Shown here in pieces: positions 34,089 through 44,596 of a DNA stretch of 64,000 nucleotides. Made by a program: the position numbers and the translations under genes. Position 1 is the stretch's first letter. Each line of letters opens with the position of its first letter. The stretch spans positions 7,659,641 through 7,723,640 of the forward strand of contig NZ_CP036264.1 in NCBI RefSeq assembly GCF_008035925.1. Reading direction: 5' to 3'. Below the pieces are notes generated by a model. That model saw nothing but the letters and a program-made list of their open reading frames with translations. It had not been told where the DNA came from and did no database searches. This DNA comes from Stieleria maiorica (GTDB lineage Bacteria > Planctomycetota > Planctomycetia > Pirellulales > Pirellulaceae).

Positions 34089-35435
34089 TTACTTCTTTGC
34101 TTCAGGTGCCTCCTGCTTCGGTAACCACCCTGCGAGCTGTTTTTTGATGGCATCGCTTCCCTCGGCTGACGCCAGGTTTTTCCATTCGTACGGATCCGCG
34201 ACGACGTCATAGAGTTCTTCGTCGCCGCCTGCGTAGCGGATGTAACGATGGGTCTCGGTCTTGACGCTATGGTTGCCGCGACCGTGGGTGGTGATCGCGG
34301 GGAATTCCCAAGGGGCTTGTGGGTTTTTTAGCAACACCGAGATGTCATGACCGCTGACGTGATCCGGGGTTTCGATCCCCGTCAATTCGCACAGCGTCGG
34401 ATACACGCTCATCAAATCGACCGAACGGTCGCAGCGTGTTCCCGGCGTGGTGATTCCCGGGACGACCCAGATGAAGGCGGTGCGGGTGGTTTCTTCCCAC
34501 AACGCAAACTTGCGCCAGTGTTCCTTCTCACCGAGGGACCAACCGTGATCGCTCCACAGGCAGATGATCGTGTTGTCTCGGTTCGGGCTGGCGTCCAGGG
34601 CATCGAGCAATCGCCCCAGGTTCATGTCGGTGTAGGCGCAGGTGGCCAAGTAGGACTGAATCGCGGCTTTCCAGCGGCCGCTCTTGAGAAACTTGGCGTG
34701 GTCGCCTTGGGGGCCGGCCATTCTGACTCCGGCAGGCGGAATGTCGTCCAAGTCGTTTTCGATGTGCGGCGGCAATTGAATCGACTCCAGCGGAAACGCC
34801 TCGTAGTATTTTCGTGGGGCGACGAACGGCAGGTGGGGCTTGTACAGGCCACAGGCGACGAAGAACGGTTGGTCGCTTTTCTTGGTGATTCGCTCGATGC
34901 AATAATCGACGCAGTGCCAATCCATGATGTCGTCGTCTTTCAGGTTCGGGTGCGTCACGTCGTCGTGATAGCCGTCCATTTTTTTCACGCCCGGCCCATT
35001 GGCACTCAACCCGTCATCGGACATGTACTCCGTCCATTCGCTGGGGTAGTACTGTCTGGAATGGTAGATCTTTCCCGCACCGGCGACGTGGTAGCCCGCA
35101 TTCAGGAATTGGGCGCTCAAGCCTTCTCCGGCGGCCTGGTACTGTTTCCACTTGTGTCCGTTCTTGTAGCACCCGGTGACCCACGGGCGCCGGCCGCTCA
35201 TCAACGCACAACGCGACGGTTCGCAGGCCGGCACGGCGCAGTGGGCGTTGGTGAACGTCACGCCGCGTCGGGCCAGTCGGTCAAAGTTCGGCGTGCGGGC
35301 CTGAGGATTGCGGTTCAGGTGCGTCATCCAATGATTCAAGTCGTCCACGGCGATGAACAACACGTTCGGTCGATCGGCCGCCGAAGCGACACAGGACAGA
35401 CAACACAAGGCGGTGAGAATGATGAATCGCATCAT
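34089..35435 (-). CDS. secreted sulfatase (iduronate-2-sulfatase-like)
   Basis: 448 residues with a signal peptide (MMRFIILTALCCLSCVASAA). The maturation motif is CEPSR with Cys71 in VPACEPSRCALMSGRRP. The metal-site DDLN, KPHLPF, SDHGW and LGEKEHWRK segments are in the order expected for the iduronate-2-sulfatase branch (S1 family). Active-site residues appear complete. Divergent from the dehydratase gene upstream. The substrate is probably a sulfated polysaccharide; which one cannot be told. Confidence 0.88.
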   Translation of the reverse strand: MMRFIILTALCCLSCVASAADRPNVLFIAVDDLNHWMTHLNRNPQARTPNFDRLARRGVTFTNAHCAVPACEPSRCALMSGRRPWVTGCYKNGHKWKQYQAAGEGLSAQFLNAGYHVAGAGKIYHSRQYYPSEWTEYMSDDGLSANGPGVKKMDGYHDDVTHPNLKDDDIMDWHCVDYCIERITKKSDQPFFVACGLYKPHLPFVAPRKYYEAFPLESIQLPPHIENDLDDIPPAGVRMAGPQGDHAKFLKSGRWKAAIQSYLATCAYTDMNLGRLLDALDASPNRDNTIICLWSDHGWSLGEKEHWRKFALWEETTRTAFIWVVPGITTPGTRCDRSVDLMSVYPTLCELTGIETPDHVSGHDISVLLKNPQAPWEFPAITTHGRGNHSVKTETHRYIRYAGGDEELYDVVADPYEWKNLASAEGSDAIKKQLAGWLPKQEAPEAKK

Positions 35436-35554
35436 GAGAATCGGCCGGGGTAAGGGGCAGGAGGTCGGGAAGGGGAGAGGCCATCGAATCAGATCAGTCT
35501 ATTCGATTCCCACCGCTGCGGTGCGGTTCGCACGTCGCGGTCTGCAGATCGCGC

Positions 35555-35716
35555 GTACGACGTCCTTTCGAGGTCGTCGCGCAAAGCCGCACGGGCGACG
35601 GCCCGGGGGGACCATCGTCCTGGCGAAAAGCGAAGCCCTAAGCTGAAGTCTTCTTCGCCGCCCGCGGTCGAGGCATCGCAGTGACCTGGAATCGCCTAAA
35701 GGCTAAACACCAACAA
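35555..35716. repeat. palindrome family copy plus TTGGTGT right end
   Basis: GTACGACGTCCTTTCGAGG (35555) opposes GGGCGACGGCCCGGGGGGA (to about 35613) and is a diverged copy of the palindrome family. It is followed by CCTAAAGGCTAAACACCAAC (35695-35714), the right end of the TTGGTGT family. The left TTGGTGT end is not visible. Sits between the divergent sulfatase and dehydratase genes, in a 490-bp gap with no other gene. Confidence 0.65.
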
Positions 35717-35922
35717 TGCGTCCTGCATCAACGGTTAAAGGCCAGCGACGGGGCGCAAAATCAATCAAAGGGTGCGTCTGAGCGTAAGCCCGCTCCGAAT
35801 GCCTCCCAACCGGTGCCGAGCAGGCGACTTTGGTGCTAAATTCTGTCTTTGATATCGCTTTCTGCGGGCGCGAAAGCACATCCGACAAGATTACCCATTG
35901 CACTACCGATCGAGACGACGAG

Positions 35923-37023
35923 ATGAAGATCACTGGTTTCAAGGTTTATCAAGTGGACCTTCCCCTGGCGGAAGGCAATTACAGCTGGTCGGAGGGGAAA
36001 AGCGTCGACGTCTTCGATTCCACCGTGGTCCAAATCGACACCGATTCTGGGGTGGTCGGGTACGGCGAAGTCTGTCCGCTCGGTCCGGTCTACTTGCCCG
36101 CCTACGCGGCCGGAGCCCGCGCGGGGATGATGGAGTTGGCCCCTCAGTTGATCGGCCAAGACCCGACACAGTTGTGGGCACTCAATTACAAGATGGATCG
36201 GGTGATGAAGGGGCACCCGTATGTCAAGTCGGCGATCGACATGGCGTGCTGGGACATTTTGGGCAAGGCCGCGGGATTGCCGGTTTGCACGCTGCTGGGC
36301 GGACGCTACGGCGACGACGTGGTGCTTTACCGGGCGATTTCGCAGCGACCGGCCGGCGAGATGGCCGACAACGTCGCCGGATATCGTGAAGAAGGCTATC
36401 GGCGGTTTCAATTGAAAGTCGGTGGCCGGGCTGATGAGGATATCGAGCGAATTCGCGCGGTCCGCGAAATCCTGCAGCCCGGTGATAAACTGGTCGCCGA
36501 TGCCAACACCGGCTGGTTGATGCACGAAGCGATGCGGGTCGTCGGTGCCGTGCGTGACGTCGATGTCTACATCGAACAGCCTTGCGCGACATATCAGCAG
36601 TGTTTGACCGTTCGCCAACACACGAACCTGCCGTTCATCTTGGACGAGGTGATCGATTCGGTCGACGCGATCCTGAAAGGTGCGTCCGATCGTGCGATGG
36701 ATGCCGTCAACATCAAGATCAGCAAGTTCGGCGGATTGACCAAGGCCAAACAGGCGCGTGACCTGTGTGTGTCCCTGGGGATCGCAATGACGCTCGAGGA
36801 CAGCTGGGGCGGGGACATCATCACCGCCGCGATCTCGCATCTGGCCCACAGCACCCCGACCGATTACCTGTTCACGTCCACCGACTTCAACAGTTACGTC
36901 ACCCAGTCGATCGCCGATGGGGCACCGAAACGCATTAACGGGCGGATGGCCGCGTCGACCGAGCCGGGCTTGGGGATCACGCCGAAGTTCGATGTCCTGG
37001 GCGATCCGATTTGGAGTTGCTGA
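35923..37023 (+). CDS. cis-3-hydroxy-L-proline dehydratase (enolase superfamily)
   Basis: 366 residues from ATG 35923 ([10 protein letters not shown]); the frame upstream to 35830 does not match the family. Enolase-superfamily features are complete: Lys165 in RFQLKVGG, metal ligands Asp193 (DANTGW), Glu218 (EQP) and Asp241/Glu242, and Lys265 in KISKFGG. The [20 protein letters not shown] and [16 protein letters not shown] segments match the cis-3-hydroxyproline dehydratase subgroup, which uses the two lysines for dehydration to a pyrroline (known family chemistry). The enzyme is cytoplasmic. No partner proline-pathway genes are nearby, so the route is incomplete here. Confidence 0.8.
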   Translation: MKITGFKVYQVDLPLAEGNYSWSEGKSVDVFDSTVVQIDTDSGVVGYGEVCPLGPVYLPAYAAGARAGMMELAPQLIGQDPTQLWALNYKMDRVMKGHPYVKSAIDMACWDILGKAAGLPVCTLLGGRYGDDVVLYRAISQRPAGEMADNVAGYREEGYRRFQLKVGGRADEDIERIRAVREILQPGDKLVADANTGWLMHEAMRVVGAVRDVDVYIEQPCATYQQCLTVRQHTNLPFILDEVIDSVDAILKGASDRAMDAVNIKISKFGGLTKAKQARDLCVSLGIAMTLEDSWGGDIITAAISHLAHSTPTDYLFTSTDFNSYVTQSIADGAPKRINGRMAASTEPGLGITPKFDVLGDPIWSC

Positions 37024-37036
37024 GTGGACAAGCAAC

Positions 37037-37130
37037 CGTTGGTGTCTAGGCTTTAGCCGATCAGACATGTACGACGTCCCTTCCGGGGCGTCGATCACGG
37101 ACACTCGACCACCCGGAAGGGCCGTCGTAC
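37037..37130. repeat. TTGGTGT left end with palindrome copy 3
   Basis: CGTTGGTGTCTAGGCTTTAG (37037-37056) is a left end of the TTGGTGT family, without a matching right end. It is followed by GTACGACGTCCCTTCCGGGG (37069-37088) opposed by CCCGGAAGGGCCGTCGTAC (to 37130). Ends 12 bp before the TPR gene start, so the hairpin is in the leader of that transcript. Confidence 0.7.
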
Positions 37131-37142
37131 TTCGAGAAGACG

Positions 37143-40100
37143 ATGATCGACATGATGATTTGGTTTTTGAGATCGCTTCGCCTGACCGCAATCTGCCTGC
37201 TGATGCTGGGGTTGCCTCAATCGACCGTGCCGGCTCAGAGTACCGAACGAGATCACCAGATCGCCGAGCAGTTCCTGCAGGTGTTGCTTGAAAACCCACG
37301 TCCGGGCACGGCTCTCGATCGCGTATTTGAATCCCACTCTCAAACGCAGTCACTCGACGAACTGCTGCAGTCGCTCGATGACGACCGGTCGGGCGCAAAA
37401 CAACTGACGCGCGGTTTGATTCAGCTTAAACGCGGCGATGCCACCGCCGCGATTCCCTCGCTGCGGACTGCGGAGTCGTTGCTGACTGGCAATGCCAACG
37501 CGAGCCATCAGTTGGGCCGGGCGTTGATCGCCGAAGGCGAGCATGATCAAGCGGTCCAGGCGTTTCGACGCGCGATCGAGCGACAGCCCGATCGTCGCGA
37601 CGCGCCGGAAGTTTATCTGGGTCTCGCACAGCTCTATTGCCAGACCAACCAACGCGACCAGGCGATCACCGTATGGCGGCAACTGGTCGAACGGTTTTCT
37701 GATGACCCGTCGATCACCGAGCGGGTCGCCGCAGCCCTGGTGACGCAGCAGGAATTCGACTTGGCGCTGAAGCACTATCGACGCTTGGCGGACCGGGCGC
37801 CATCGGCGGAGAGCCGAATTCGGTATCAAATTAAAATCGCGGAGCTGACGGTTCGACTCGGCGACTCCCAACACGCTCGGCAGCAACTCGAATCGATCTC
37901 CCAGCGGCTGCGACCGGGCAGTTGGTTGCACTCAGATGTCCGCGATCGGCTGGAACGCACTTTTTTGTCCGACGGGGATTTTGACGGTCTGGCGGAGTAT
38001 TACCGTCGGCAAGCGGAGCGTTCGCCCGACGACCTGACGCTCCTGATCCGCCGGGCGGAAATCCTGGCCGGCGCCGGACGCGTTGATGATGCTCAAACGA
38101 CTCTGTTGCAAGCCATCGTAAAGGCTCCCGACAAAAAGGAGCCACGCTGGACTCTGGCGGGAATCCTGGAGGCCGAAGGCAGGAAGGCGGAAGCGGCACG
38201 GCACTTGGAACAATTGGTCGCCATCGATCCGATCGATCCCGATGTCGGGCTGCGTTTGGGAGACATCTACCTTGCTGATCCAACGATGGAACTTGACCGG
38301 CGTCACGACGCGGCCCGCAAAGCATGGAATCGGCTCGCCAAGGCCAAGCCCGATGACGCGGTTTTGTTGGCGATCCTTGCGCGACGCATGCAGTCGATCG
38401 ATGACTCGAATCGCGCGGTCCAGCTTTATCGGCAAGCCATCCAGGCGTCACCCGATGACCCCCAGTATCGTGAATCTCTTGGCAAACTGCTGCATCATCT
38501 CGGACGCCATGAGGATGCGATCACGGTATGGCGGTCGATCGCGGAAGGCCCACGGCGCAGTGCAGAGTCACTTGTCCTTGTGGCGGGGATCCTCGGGGCC
38601 TTTCAGCATCTTGATCTGGAGCTGCAAACGTGGCGGGAGGCGGCCGGGCTGGATCTATCGTTCGAACAGCGGTTGCGGTATGCCGGTCTGCTCTGGAGGG
38701 CCGAGCAATTCGATGCCGCAGCGGCGGAACTGGACCTCGCATCCGAATTGGTCGAAAGTGCGGAAGAACGTGAACGGCTGATGCGGCGACGGATCGAATT
38801 CTTTCAAGTTGCGGATCGACTTGGCGAGCAGATCGCGGAGGTTTCGCGACAAACACCGACGGCGGAAAATCGACGGTATCTGGCGCTGCTGTGTCTTGCC
38901 GATGGTCAACGCGATGCCGCCTCACGTGCGATCGACGCTGCCATCGAGCTTGATCCACAGAATGTCGCCGTGCTCCGTGATGCGGTCGACATCGCGGAAC
39001 GATTGGGACGCCATGAAAACGCCGCCCGGCATTTGACGCATCTGGGCCGATTGGACAAGCGGCGTAGCGTCGATCACTTCCGCCGGCTCGTCGGAATCCG
39101 AAAACAATTCGGCCGAATCGAAATCGCACTCCAAGCCGCCGATGACATGGTCGCGGCGAATCCCGCCTCGGCGGCGTCGCACCACCTGTATGCCCAAATC
39201 GCGTTTGCCTCAGGAAAGCATGAACAGGGCGAAGCGGCGTTGCGCCGTGCCGTCAGCCTTGATCCTCGTCACAACGAAGCCCGGGTCGATCTCGCGATCC
39301 GGCTGGCCGATCGATCCGAAACTGGGGACGCGATCGCGCTGCTTTGGCAATCCGTTGAGTGGGAAACCCAATTGGAATCGCAGATCGAATTGATCGAGCA
39401 TCTGGTGCAGTTGTACGAACGGCGCGGTGACGTCGAGCAATTGGTGACACGCATCGAAAGGCTGGAACGCAGCGTTGTTGATTCCAGATCCAAGTCTATC
39501 CTGGTCGCAACGGTGTGGAGTTCTGTCGAAGATTTCAAGCAGGCGCAGTTCGTTCTGCAGCGAGGGCTCGGCAAGCACCCGCATGACGTGTCCCTGCTCC
39601 AAGCGATGGTGCAACTTTTGTCACGATCGGGGGACTTGGTTTCAGCGGTCACCCAGCAGCGTCGGCTGGTTCAGGTTCAAGACACGCCGGCTGCCCGGGC
39701 TCGATTGACGTCGTTGGAGTTCCAAGCCGGATTGATCACGCAGGCCGAAGTGACCATGCGGGCGATGAAAGCGACGCGTGATCCGAAGCGGATGGCGTCG
39801 ATCATCCGACGGGTTGCCGACAGCGATCCCGAGCAAGCGGCCGAGTTGTGCCGTGCCGCGTTGGAGAACGATTCCGATTTGTGGGACATCAAAATCGTCC
39901 GGGTGCAGTTGCTGTTGCTGTCCGATTCGCCGGATCGTGCCCGGCACGTCGCGTTGGCCGGTCGTGTGGCGGGCGAAGTCGCTGCGTTGGAACTTGACCA
40001 TGATCTGAAGTCGACCTCGGGAATCGCGCCGGTTGCCGCGTCCAGGTCGGTGTTCTATTCCACGCGACAAGCCGCATTGGCGGCGCCCGCCCGCGGAACC

Positions 40101-40859
40101 ACCCGGTATCGAAATCTTTTACACATCGAGCGTCCCTCGTCCATGTCGACTCCGGGATTGCCGATCGGACGCCCGGCACAAACGGCGGTCGATCGCGACC
40201 ACTTTCCTGCGTCGACGGCGGACACACTACAAACCATCTTGATGCTCAACGAGCGCCGGATCACCAGCCGCATGAACAACGGCGCCAAAAGCTACTCCTT
40301 CGGTTTCGGCAGCAACTTCGTCGCGCCGGTCGACTACTTCCAGGCGTTTTGGATCGCCCGCTGTGTCCAAATCCTTGCCGATCGTGAGCTAGCCACTCTC
40401 GCCGGTCGCCCGATCACCACAAAGCAGATCATCCAGAAACGGTTTCCCACGCCGTCGATCGAATCGGTTGACGTTGCCGCATTTCGCCATGCGATCACGC
40501 TGCGTGCGATCCAGAATGCGATGGATGGCACGGACGCGTTGCCCGCCGATCAGATTCTCTGGCGCGTTGCCCAACTCGATCCGGCGGGTGATCATCCGTC
40601 ACTCACCAAATTGCTCGCCGACCGGTCGCGAATGCGTCAGGCTCCCGAGAGGCAAACCCAGGCAAAGATTCAGCCGTTGGACGAGGGGAAGCTGAAGATC
40701 CTTGCCGACGTCTGCCGGACACGGCAAGGGATTGCGTCGCAGGAAGACACTGAATTGCGGCGGAACCTGATCGCGGAGTGCCGGTTCGCGGGGAAAACGC
40801 CGTCCCAATTCATTCCCGAGGCTCCGGGGGCAGATTCGTCGAATCGCCTTGAGAAGTAG
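37143..40859 (+). CDS. large TPR-repeat protein, exported
   Basis: 1238 residues with a hydrophobic N-terminal signal (SLRLTAICLLMLGLPQSTVPA). Repeated 34-residue helix pairs fit TPR motifs through about residue 960 (for example AIPSLRTAESLLTGNANASHQL, AIELDPQNVAVLRDAVDIAE). The last 250 residues (from about VAPVDYFQAFWIARCVQILA) are not TPR and not recognised. Expected role: protein-protein scaffold in the periplasm or cell envelope (typical of such TPR proteins). The upstream ATG at 37143 is the first in frame; a nearby MMIW start is possible. No partner identified. Confidence 0.75.
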   Translation: MIDMMIWFLRSLRLTAICLLMLGLPQSTVPAQSTERDHQIAEQFLQVLLENPRPGTALDRVFESHSQTQSLDELLQSLDDDRSGAKQLTRGLIQLKRGDATAAIPSLRTAESLLTGNANASHQLGRALIAEGEHDQAVQAFRRAIERQPDRRDAPEVYLGLAQLYCQTNQRDQAITVWRQLVERFSDDPSITERVAAALVTQQEFDLALKHYRRLADRAPSAESRIRYQIKIAELTVRLGDSQHARQQLESISQRLRPGSWLHSDVRDRLERTFLSDGDFDGLAEYYRRQAERSPDDLTLLIRRAEILAGAGRVDDAQTTLLQAIVKAPDKKEPRWTLAGILEAEGRKAEAARHLEQLVAIDPIDPDVGLRLGDIYLADPTMELDRRHDAARKAWNRLAKAKPDDAVLLAILARRMQSIDDSNRAVQLYRQAIQASPDDPQYRESLGKLLHHLGRHEDAITVWRSIAEGPRRSAESLVLVAGILGAFQHLDLELQTWREAAGLDLSFEQRLRYAGLLWRAEQFDAAAAELDLASELVESAEERERLMRRRIEFFQVADRLGEQIAEVSRQTPTAENRRYLALLCLADGQRDAASRAIDAAIELDPQNVAVLRDAVDIAERLGRHENAARHLTHLGRLDKRRSVDHFRRLVGIRKQFGRIEIALQAADDMVAANPASAASHHLYAQIAFASGKHEQGEAALRRAVSLDPRHNEARVDLAIRLADRSETGDAIALLWQSVEWETQLESQIELIEHLVQLYERRGDVEQLVTRIERLERSVVDSRSKSILVATVWSSVEDFKQAQFVLQRGLGKHPHDVSLLQAMVQLLSRSGDLVSAVTQQRRLVQVQDTPAARARLTSLEFQAGLITQAEVTMRAMKATRDPKRMASIIRRVADSDPEQAAELCRAALENDSDLWDIKIVRVQLLLLSDSPDRARHVALAGRVAGEVAALELDHDLKSTSGIAPVAASRSVFYSTRQAALAAPARGTTRYRNLLHIERPSSMSTPGLPIGRPAQTAVDRDHFPASTADTLQTILMLNERRITSRMNNGAKSYSFGFGSNFVAPVDYFQAFWIARCVQILADRELATLAGRPITTKQIIQKRFPTPSIESVDVAAFRHAITLRAIQNAMDGTDALPADQILWRVAQLDPAGDHPSLTKLLADRSRMRQAPERQTQAKIQPLDEGKLKILADVCRTRQGIASQEDTELRRNLIAECRFAGKTPSQFIPEAPGADSSNRLEK

Positions 40860-41447
40860 CACAGGGGCTGCGGTACAAAGTGACGCTGTCAACTGCGCTG
40901 CATGGAGGAATCCTGTCGATGAAGCTGCCGCCAAAGGATCCCCCCGGATTCATTTTGAGTCGTTGTCGCGATCGATGGCTTCGCTACCTTGCGGTCGGCT
41001 GAAGCGTCCACACATCCCGCGGCAATCTACTCGCGGTTGTCGGCATCCGACGTCCGTTCGTATTCGCTGTTCTCGCTCTGCAACGTGATCGGAATCCGAT
41101 CCGGCGACGAATTCAATAATCCGCAGCGAGCGTTCGTCCAGCATGTCATCGAAACACACCCCGACGTGCCCCGAAAGCTTGGCTTATTGAAATCGTTTAT
41201 CCCCGAAACCGAACGAGAGCATTTTCCTCAATTGGTCGAACTGTTGAATCGGGATTGAATCTTTCAGGTTTCAGGTTTCAGGTTTTTAGGCGAACTGACC
41301 CAGATTGTGCCGGATCGGACGGATTCGGGATCGCTGTGGTGCGTTGGGTGCATCCATGGGCTGTTTTTGCCCCTGTGAAGACTTCGGTTTTGTGCGATAA
41401 TCGATGTCCCGCCAGCGAACCCGCCCACCCGTGTCCGAACCCCCGCC
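40860..41447. other. intergenic region with possible gene remnant
   Basis: 588 bp between the TPR gene and the PSD1 gene. A frame from 40989 to 41258 (89 codons) encodes a C-terminal part that reads like protein (NNPQRAFVQHVIETHPDVPR...FPQLVELLNRD) without a ribosome site; perhaps a remnant. A TTTCAGG triplet repeat lies at about 41261-41287. No palindromic family is seen. Confidence 0.3.
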
Positions 41448-44400
41448 ATGAAGACTACGCTCTCAATCCCCTTGGTCGTGCTGCTTATCACTCTCGGCAG
41501 TGCAACGGCCGCCGAGATTGATTTCAATCGTGACATTCGGCCGATCCTTTCGGACAACTGTTTTCTCTGTCACGGTCCCGCCGAATCGACGCGCGCCGCC
41601 GACTTGCGATTGGACGATCGCGAGGCCGCCATCGATTCGGGTTTGTTGGTCCCCGGGGAACCGGACGACAGTGAAGTGATCGCGCGGGTATTCTCCGAAG
41701 ACGCGGACATGCTGATGCCCCCGCCGGATTCGAACAAACACCTGAGCGATCGCCAACGCGAACTGCTACGGCAATGGGTCGCCGAGGGAGCGACCTATCA
41801 AGAACACTGGGCATTCGTGCCGCCGCAAAAGGTATCCGGTGTCGACACCGCCAACCCCGTCGACCACTTCATCGGCAAACGACTCCGCGAACACGGACTG
41901 ACGTTCTCGCCGCAAGCCGACCCTCGGACGTTGATCCGTCGTGTGTCGTTGGACCTGACCGGCATGGCGCCGACGCCCCTGCAAGTCGACGAATTCATCG
42001 CCGATGTGGATTCGTACGGGATCGACTTGGCCTATGAAACGCTCGTTGACCGTCTGCTGGCATCGGCAGACTATGGCGAACGCATGACGTTGGCCTGGCT
42101 GGATGCGGCACGCTACGGCGACACCAGCGTGATGCATGCCGATGGGCCGCGCGACATGTGGCCGTGGCGTGATTGGGTCATCAACGCCTACAACAGCAAC
42201 ATGCCGTTTGACCAATTCACGATCGAGCAGATCGCCGGCGACCTGATTCCTGGAGCGACCATCGATCAAAAGGTGGCGTCGGGGTTCAACCGAAACCACG
42301 CCACCAGTGACGAAGGCGGCGCGTTTGCCGAAGAGTTGCGCGTCGAATACGTCGTCGATCGCGTCCAAACCACCTCCACCGTCTGGCTGGCATTGACGAT
42401 GGAGTGTGCCCAATGTCACGACCACAAGTACGACCCGATCTCGCAAAAAGAGTATTACCAGTTTTACGCCTACTTCAACAACACCGCCGATCCCGGGATG
42501 CAGACGCGTCAAGGAAATCAGGCTCCGGTGGTCGATGTCTATGACCCTCTCCAAACGGAACGATTGGCCGAATTGCATGCGGCCATCGAATCGAAGCAGA
42601 AAGAGTTGGAAACGTACAAGATCGACGCCGAACCGCAGTTCATCGCCTGGGCCGAACAGGAAACCGCAAAGTACAACGATGCCGAAACGGCGAAAGAGCA
42701 ACTGGCCGGAATCGCGCACTGGTTTCCGCTGGATGAATCCGACGGTGCGCAATTAAAAAATGAAACGACCGGGGCGATCGCCGTCTTGGAAAAAGGCAAG
42801 TTCGAATCGGGCGATCGTGACGGCAACCGGACGTTGAAACTGAATGGGCAAACCCAGTTCGCGTGTTCGGAGAATCCACCCCAGTTGGAATCGGACCAAC
42901 CGTTCACGATGGCCGCCTGGATCAAGTACGACGGCAAATCCGGCGGCGCCGTCTTCTCGCGGATGGACGTCGCAAACAATTACCGCGGCTACGACATGTG
43001 GATCCAAGGGGCAAACATCGGGACCCACATCATCCATTCCTGGAGCGACAACGCGGTCAAGGTCGTTTCCAAAGACGCGCTGAAAAAGAACACCTGGCAA
43101 CACGTCGTGATCACCTATGACGGCAGCCAAAAAGCCGCCGGGGTCAAAATCTATCTCGACGGAAAACTGTCGGACAATAAGGTCGAAGCGGACACACTGG
43201 GCGGGACCCTGCAAACCGAAGTTCCGTTTAAAATCGGCAGCCGCAGCGACGGTGCGAACTGGAAAGGCGAAGTCGATGACATTCGGATCTATTCCTTCGC
43301 GCTCAGCGAGTCCGAAGTGCCGCTGGCCAAGGATGACGTGATCGGCGGAATCCTGGCGACGGCCGCGGAAGATCGCGGCGAGTCCCAATGGGCGGCGCTG
43401 CGTAACGTTTATTTCACAAGCAAAGACGATCGTTACCAAACGCTCAATCGATCACTCGCCGCAGCGACCAAGCAACACGCCGATCTGGCCGCGCAGAAGA
43501 CGACGTCGATGATCATGACGGACAATCCGCAAGACAAAATGCGGATGACCTATGTGCTGGACCGCGGACAATACGATTCGCCGAAGAAGGAAACGCCGAT
43601 TTTGCCCGGCGTGCCGGCCGCCTTGCCGCCGCTAGCCGAGGACGCTCCGCCGAACCGATTGGGACTGGCCCATTGGCTGATCGCGCCGGATCATCCGTTG
43701 ACCGCCCGCGTCGCCGTCAATCGCTACTGGACGATGCTGTTCGGAAACGGATTGGTTCGCTCCGTCAGCGACTTCGGTGCCCAAGGCGCACCGCCGACGC
43801 ACCCACAGTTGCTGGACTGGTTGGCCGTCGATTTCGTCCAATCCGGCTGGGACGTCAAGCGGATGTTGCGGCGACTCGTGCTCTCGCGGACCTATCGCCA
43901 GAGTTCGCGTCAAGAGAACGAGCATGCGGAGAAGGATCCGGAGAATCTGTTGTTGGCACGCAGTCCGCGGTTCCGGTTGCAAGGCGAGTTTATTCGTGAC
44001 CAGGCATTGGCGGTCAGCGGATTGCTGACGCGTCAGGTCGGCGGCCCCGGGGTGAAACCCTATCAACCGGTCAACATCTGGAACGAAGTCAGTCTGAACG
44101 GCGGCCTGCGTTATTCTCAAGACAAGGGCGAAAGCCTGTATCGCAAGTCGATGTACACGTATTGGAAACGCAGTGCACCGATGCCCAACATGATGATTTT
44201 TGACGCCCCCTCACGTGAAAAATGTGTCGTCAATCGGGCCCGCACCAACACCCCGCTGCAAGCCCTGGTGACACTCAACGACCCCCAGTTTGTCGAAGCC
44301 GCCCGGGCGCTTGCCGAGCGGTTGATTCGGTCCGAGTCTGATGCGAGCGGGCGCATTGACCTGGCGTACCGACTGACGACGGCACGGCCGGCAACCGAGC

Positions 44401-44594
44401 GTGAAACGACACTGTTGATGCGAATACTGGATGACCAGCGCCAACGCTTCGCCGCCAATCCCGAAACGGCCAATCAATTTCTCTCCGTCGGCGATTTGTC
44501 CCGCGACGATTCGATCGATGCAATCGAACACGCCGCGTGGACCGTGATCGCACAAATGATTTTGAACTTAGACGAAACTCTGACCCGAGGCTAA
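41448..44594 (+). CDS. PSD1-type protein: cytochrome C, DUF1549, LamG-like, DUF1553
   Basis: 1048 residues with a signal peptide ([18 protein letters not shown]). Domains in order: planctomycete cytochrome-C (CFLCHG near residue 38), DUF1549 ([19 protein letters not shown]; second CAQCH with HKYDP), a concanavalin-like LamG domain (about 425-620: [26 protein letters not shown]) and DUF1553 ([32 protein letters not shown]). Such proteins pair with a DUF1501 protein, which follows 2 bp downstream. Thought to be periplasmic oxidoreductases or sugar-binding enzymes; the reaction is unknown. Confidence 0.93.
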   Translation: MKTTLSIPLVVLLITLGSATAAEIDFNRDIRPILSDNCFLCHGPAESTRAADLRLDDREAAIDSGLLVPGEPDDSEVIARVFSEDADMLMPPPDSNKHLSDRQRELLRQWVAEGATYQEHWAFVPPQKVSGVDTANPVDHFIGKRLREHGLTFSPQADPRTLIRRVSLDLTGMAPTPLQVDEFIADVDSYGIDLAYETLVDRLLASADYGERMTLAWLDAARYGDTSVMHADGPRDMWPWRDWVINAYNSNMPFDQFTIEQIAGDLIPGATIDQKVASGFNRNHATSDEGGAFAEELRVEYVVDRVQTTSTVWLALTMECAQCHDHKYDPISQKEYYQFYAYFNNTADPGMQTRQGNQAPVVDVYDPLQTERLAELHAAIESKQKELETYKIDAEPQFIAWAEQETAKYNDAETAKEQLAGIAHWFPLDESDGAQLKNETTGAIAVLEKGKFESGDRDGNRTLKLNGQTQFACSENPPQLESDQPFTMAAWIKYDGKSGGAVFSRMDVANNYRGYDMWIQGANIGTHIIHSWSDNAVKVVSKDALKKNTWQHVVITYDGSQKAAGVKIYLDGKLSDNKVEADTLGGTLQTEVPFKIGSRSDGANWKGEVDDIRIYSFALSESEVPLAKDDVIGGILATAAEDRGESQWAALRNVYFTSKDDRYQTLNRSLAAATKQHADLAAQKTTSMIMTDNPQDKMRMTYVLDRGQYDSPKKETPILPGVPAALPPLAEDAPPNRLGLAHWLIAPDHPLTARVAVNRYWTMLFGNGLVRSVSDFGAQGAPPTHPQLLDWLAVDFVQSGWDVKRMLRRLVLSRTYRQSSRQENEHAEKDPENLLLARSPRFRLQGEFIRDQALAVSGLLTRQVGGPGVKPYQPVNIWNEVSLNGGLRYSQDKGESLYRKSMYTYWKRSAPMPNMMIFDAPSREKCVVNRARTNTPLQALVTLNDPQFVEAARALAERLIRSESDASGRIDLAYRLTTARPATERETTLLMRILDDQRQRFAANPETANQFLSVGDLSRDDSIDAIEHAAWTVIAQMILNLDETLTRG

Positions 44595-44596
44595 CG

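Noticed and set aside
35836..37398. 520-residue minus-strand frame opposite the dehydratase
   Set aside because: Shadow of a strongly conserved enolase-superfamily gene, with repetitive composition.
41261..41290. TTTCAGG triplet repeat as a regulatory element
   Set aside because: Short simple repeat often seen in intergenic DNA; nothing supports a role.
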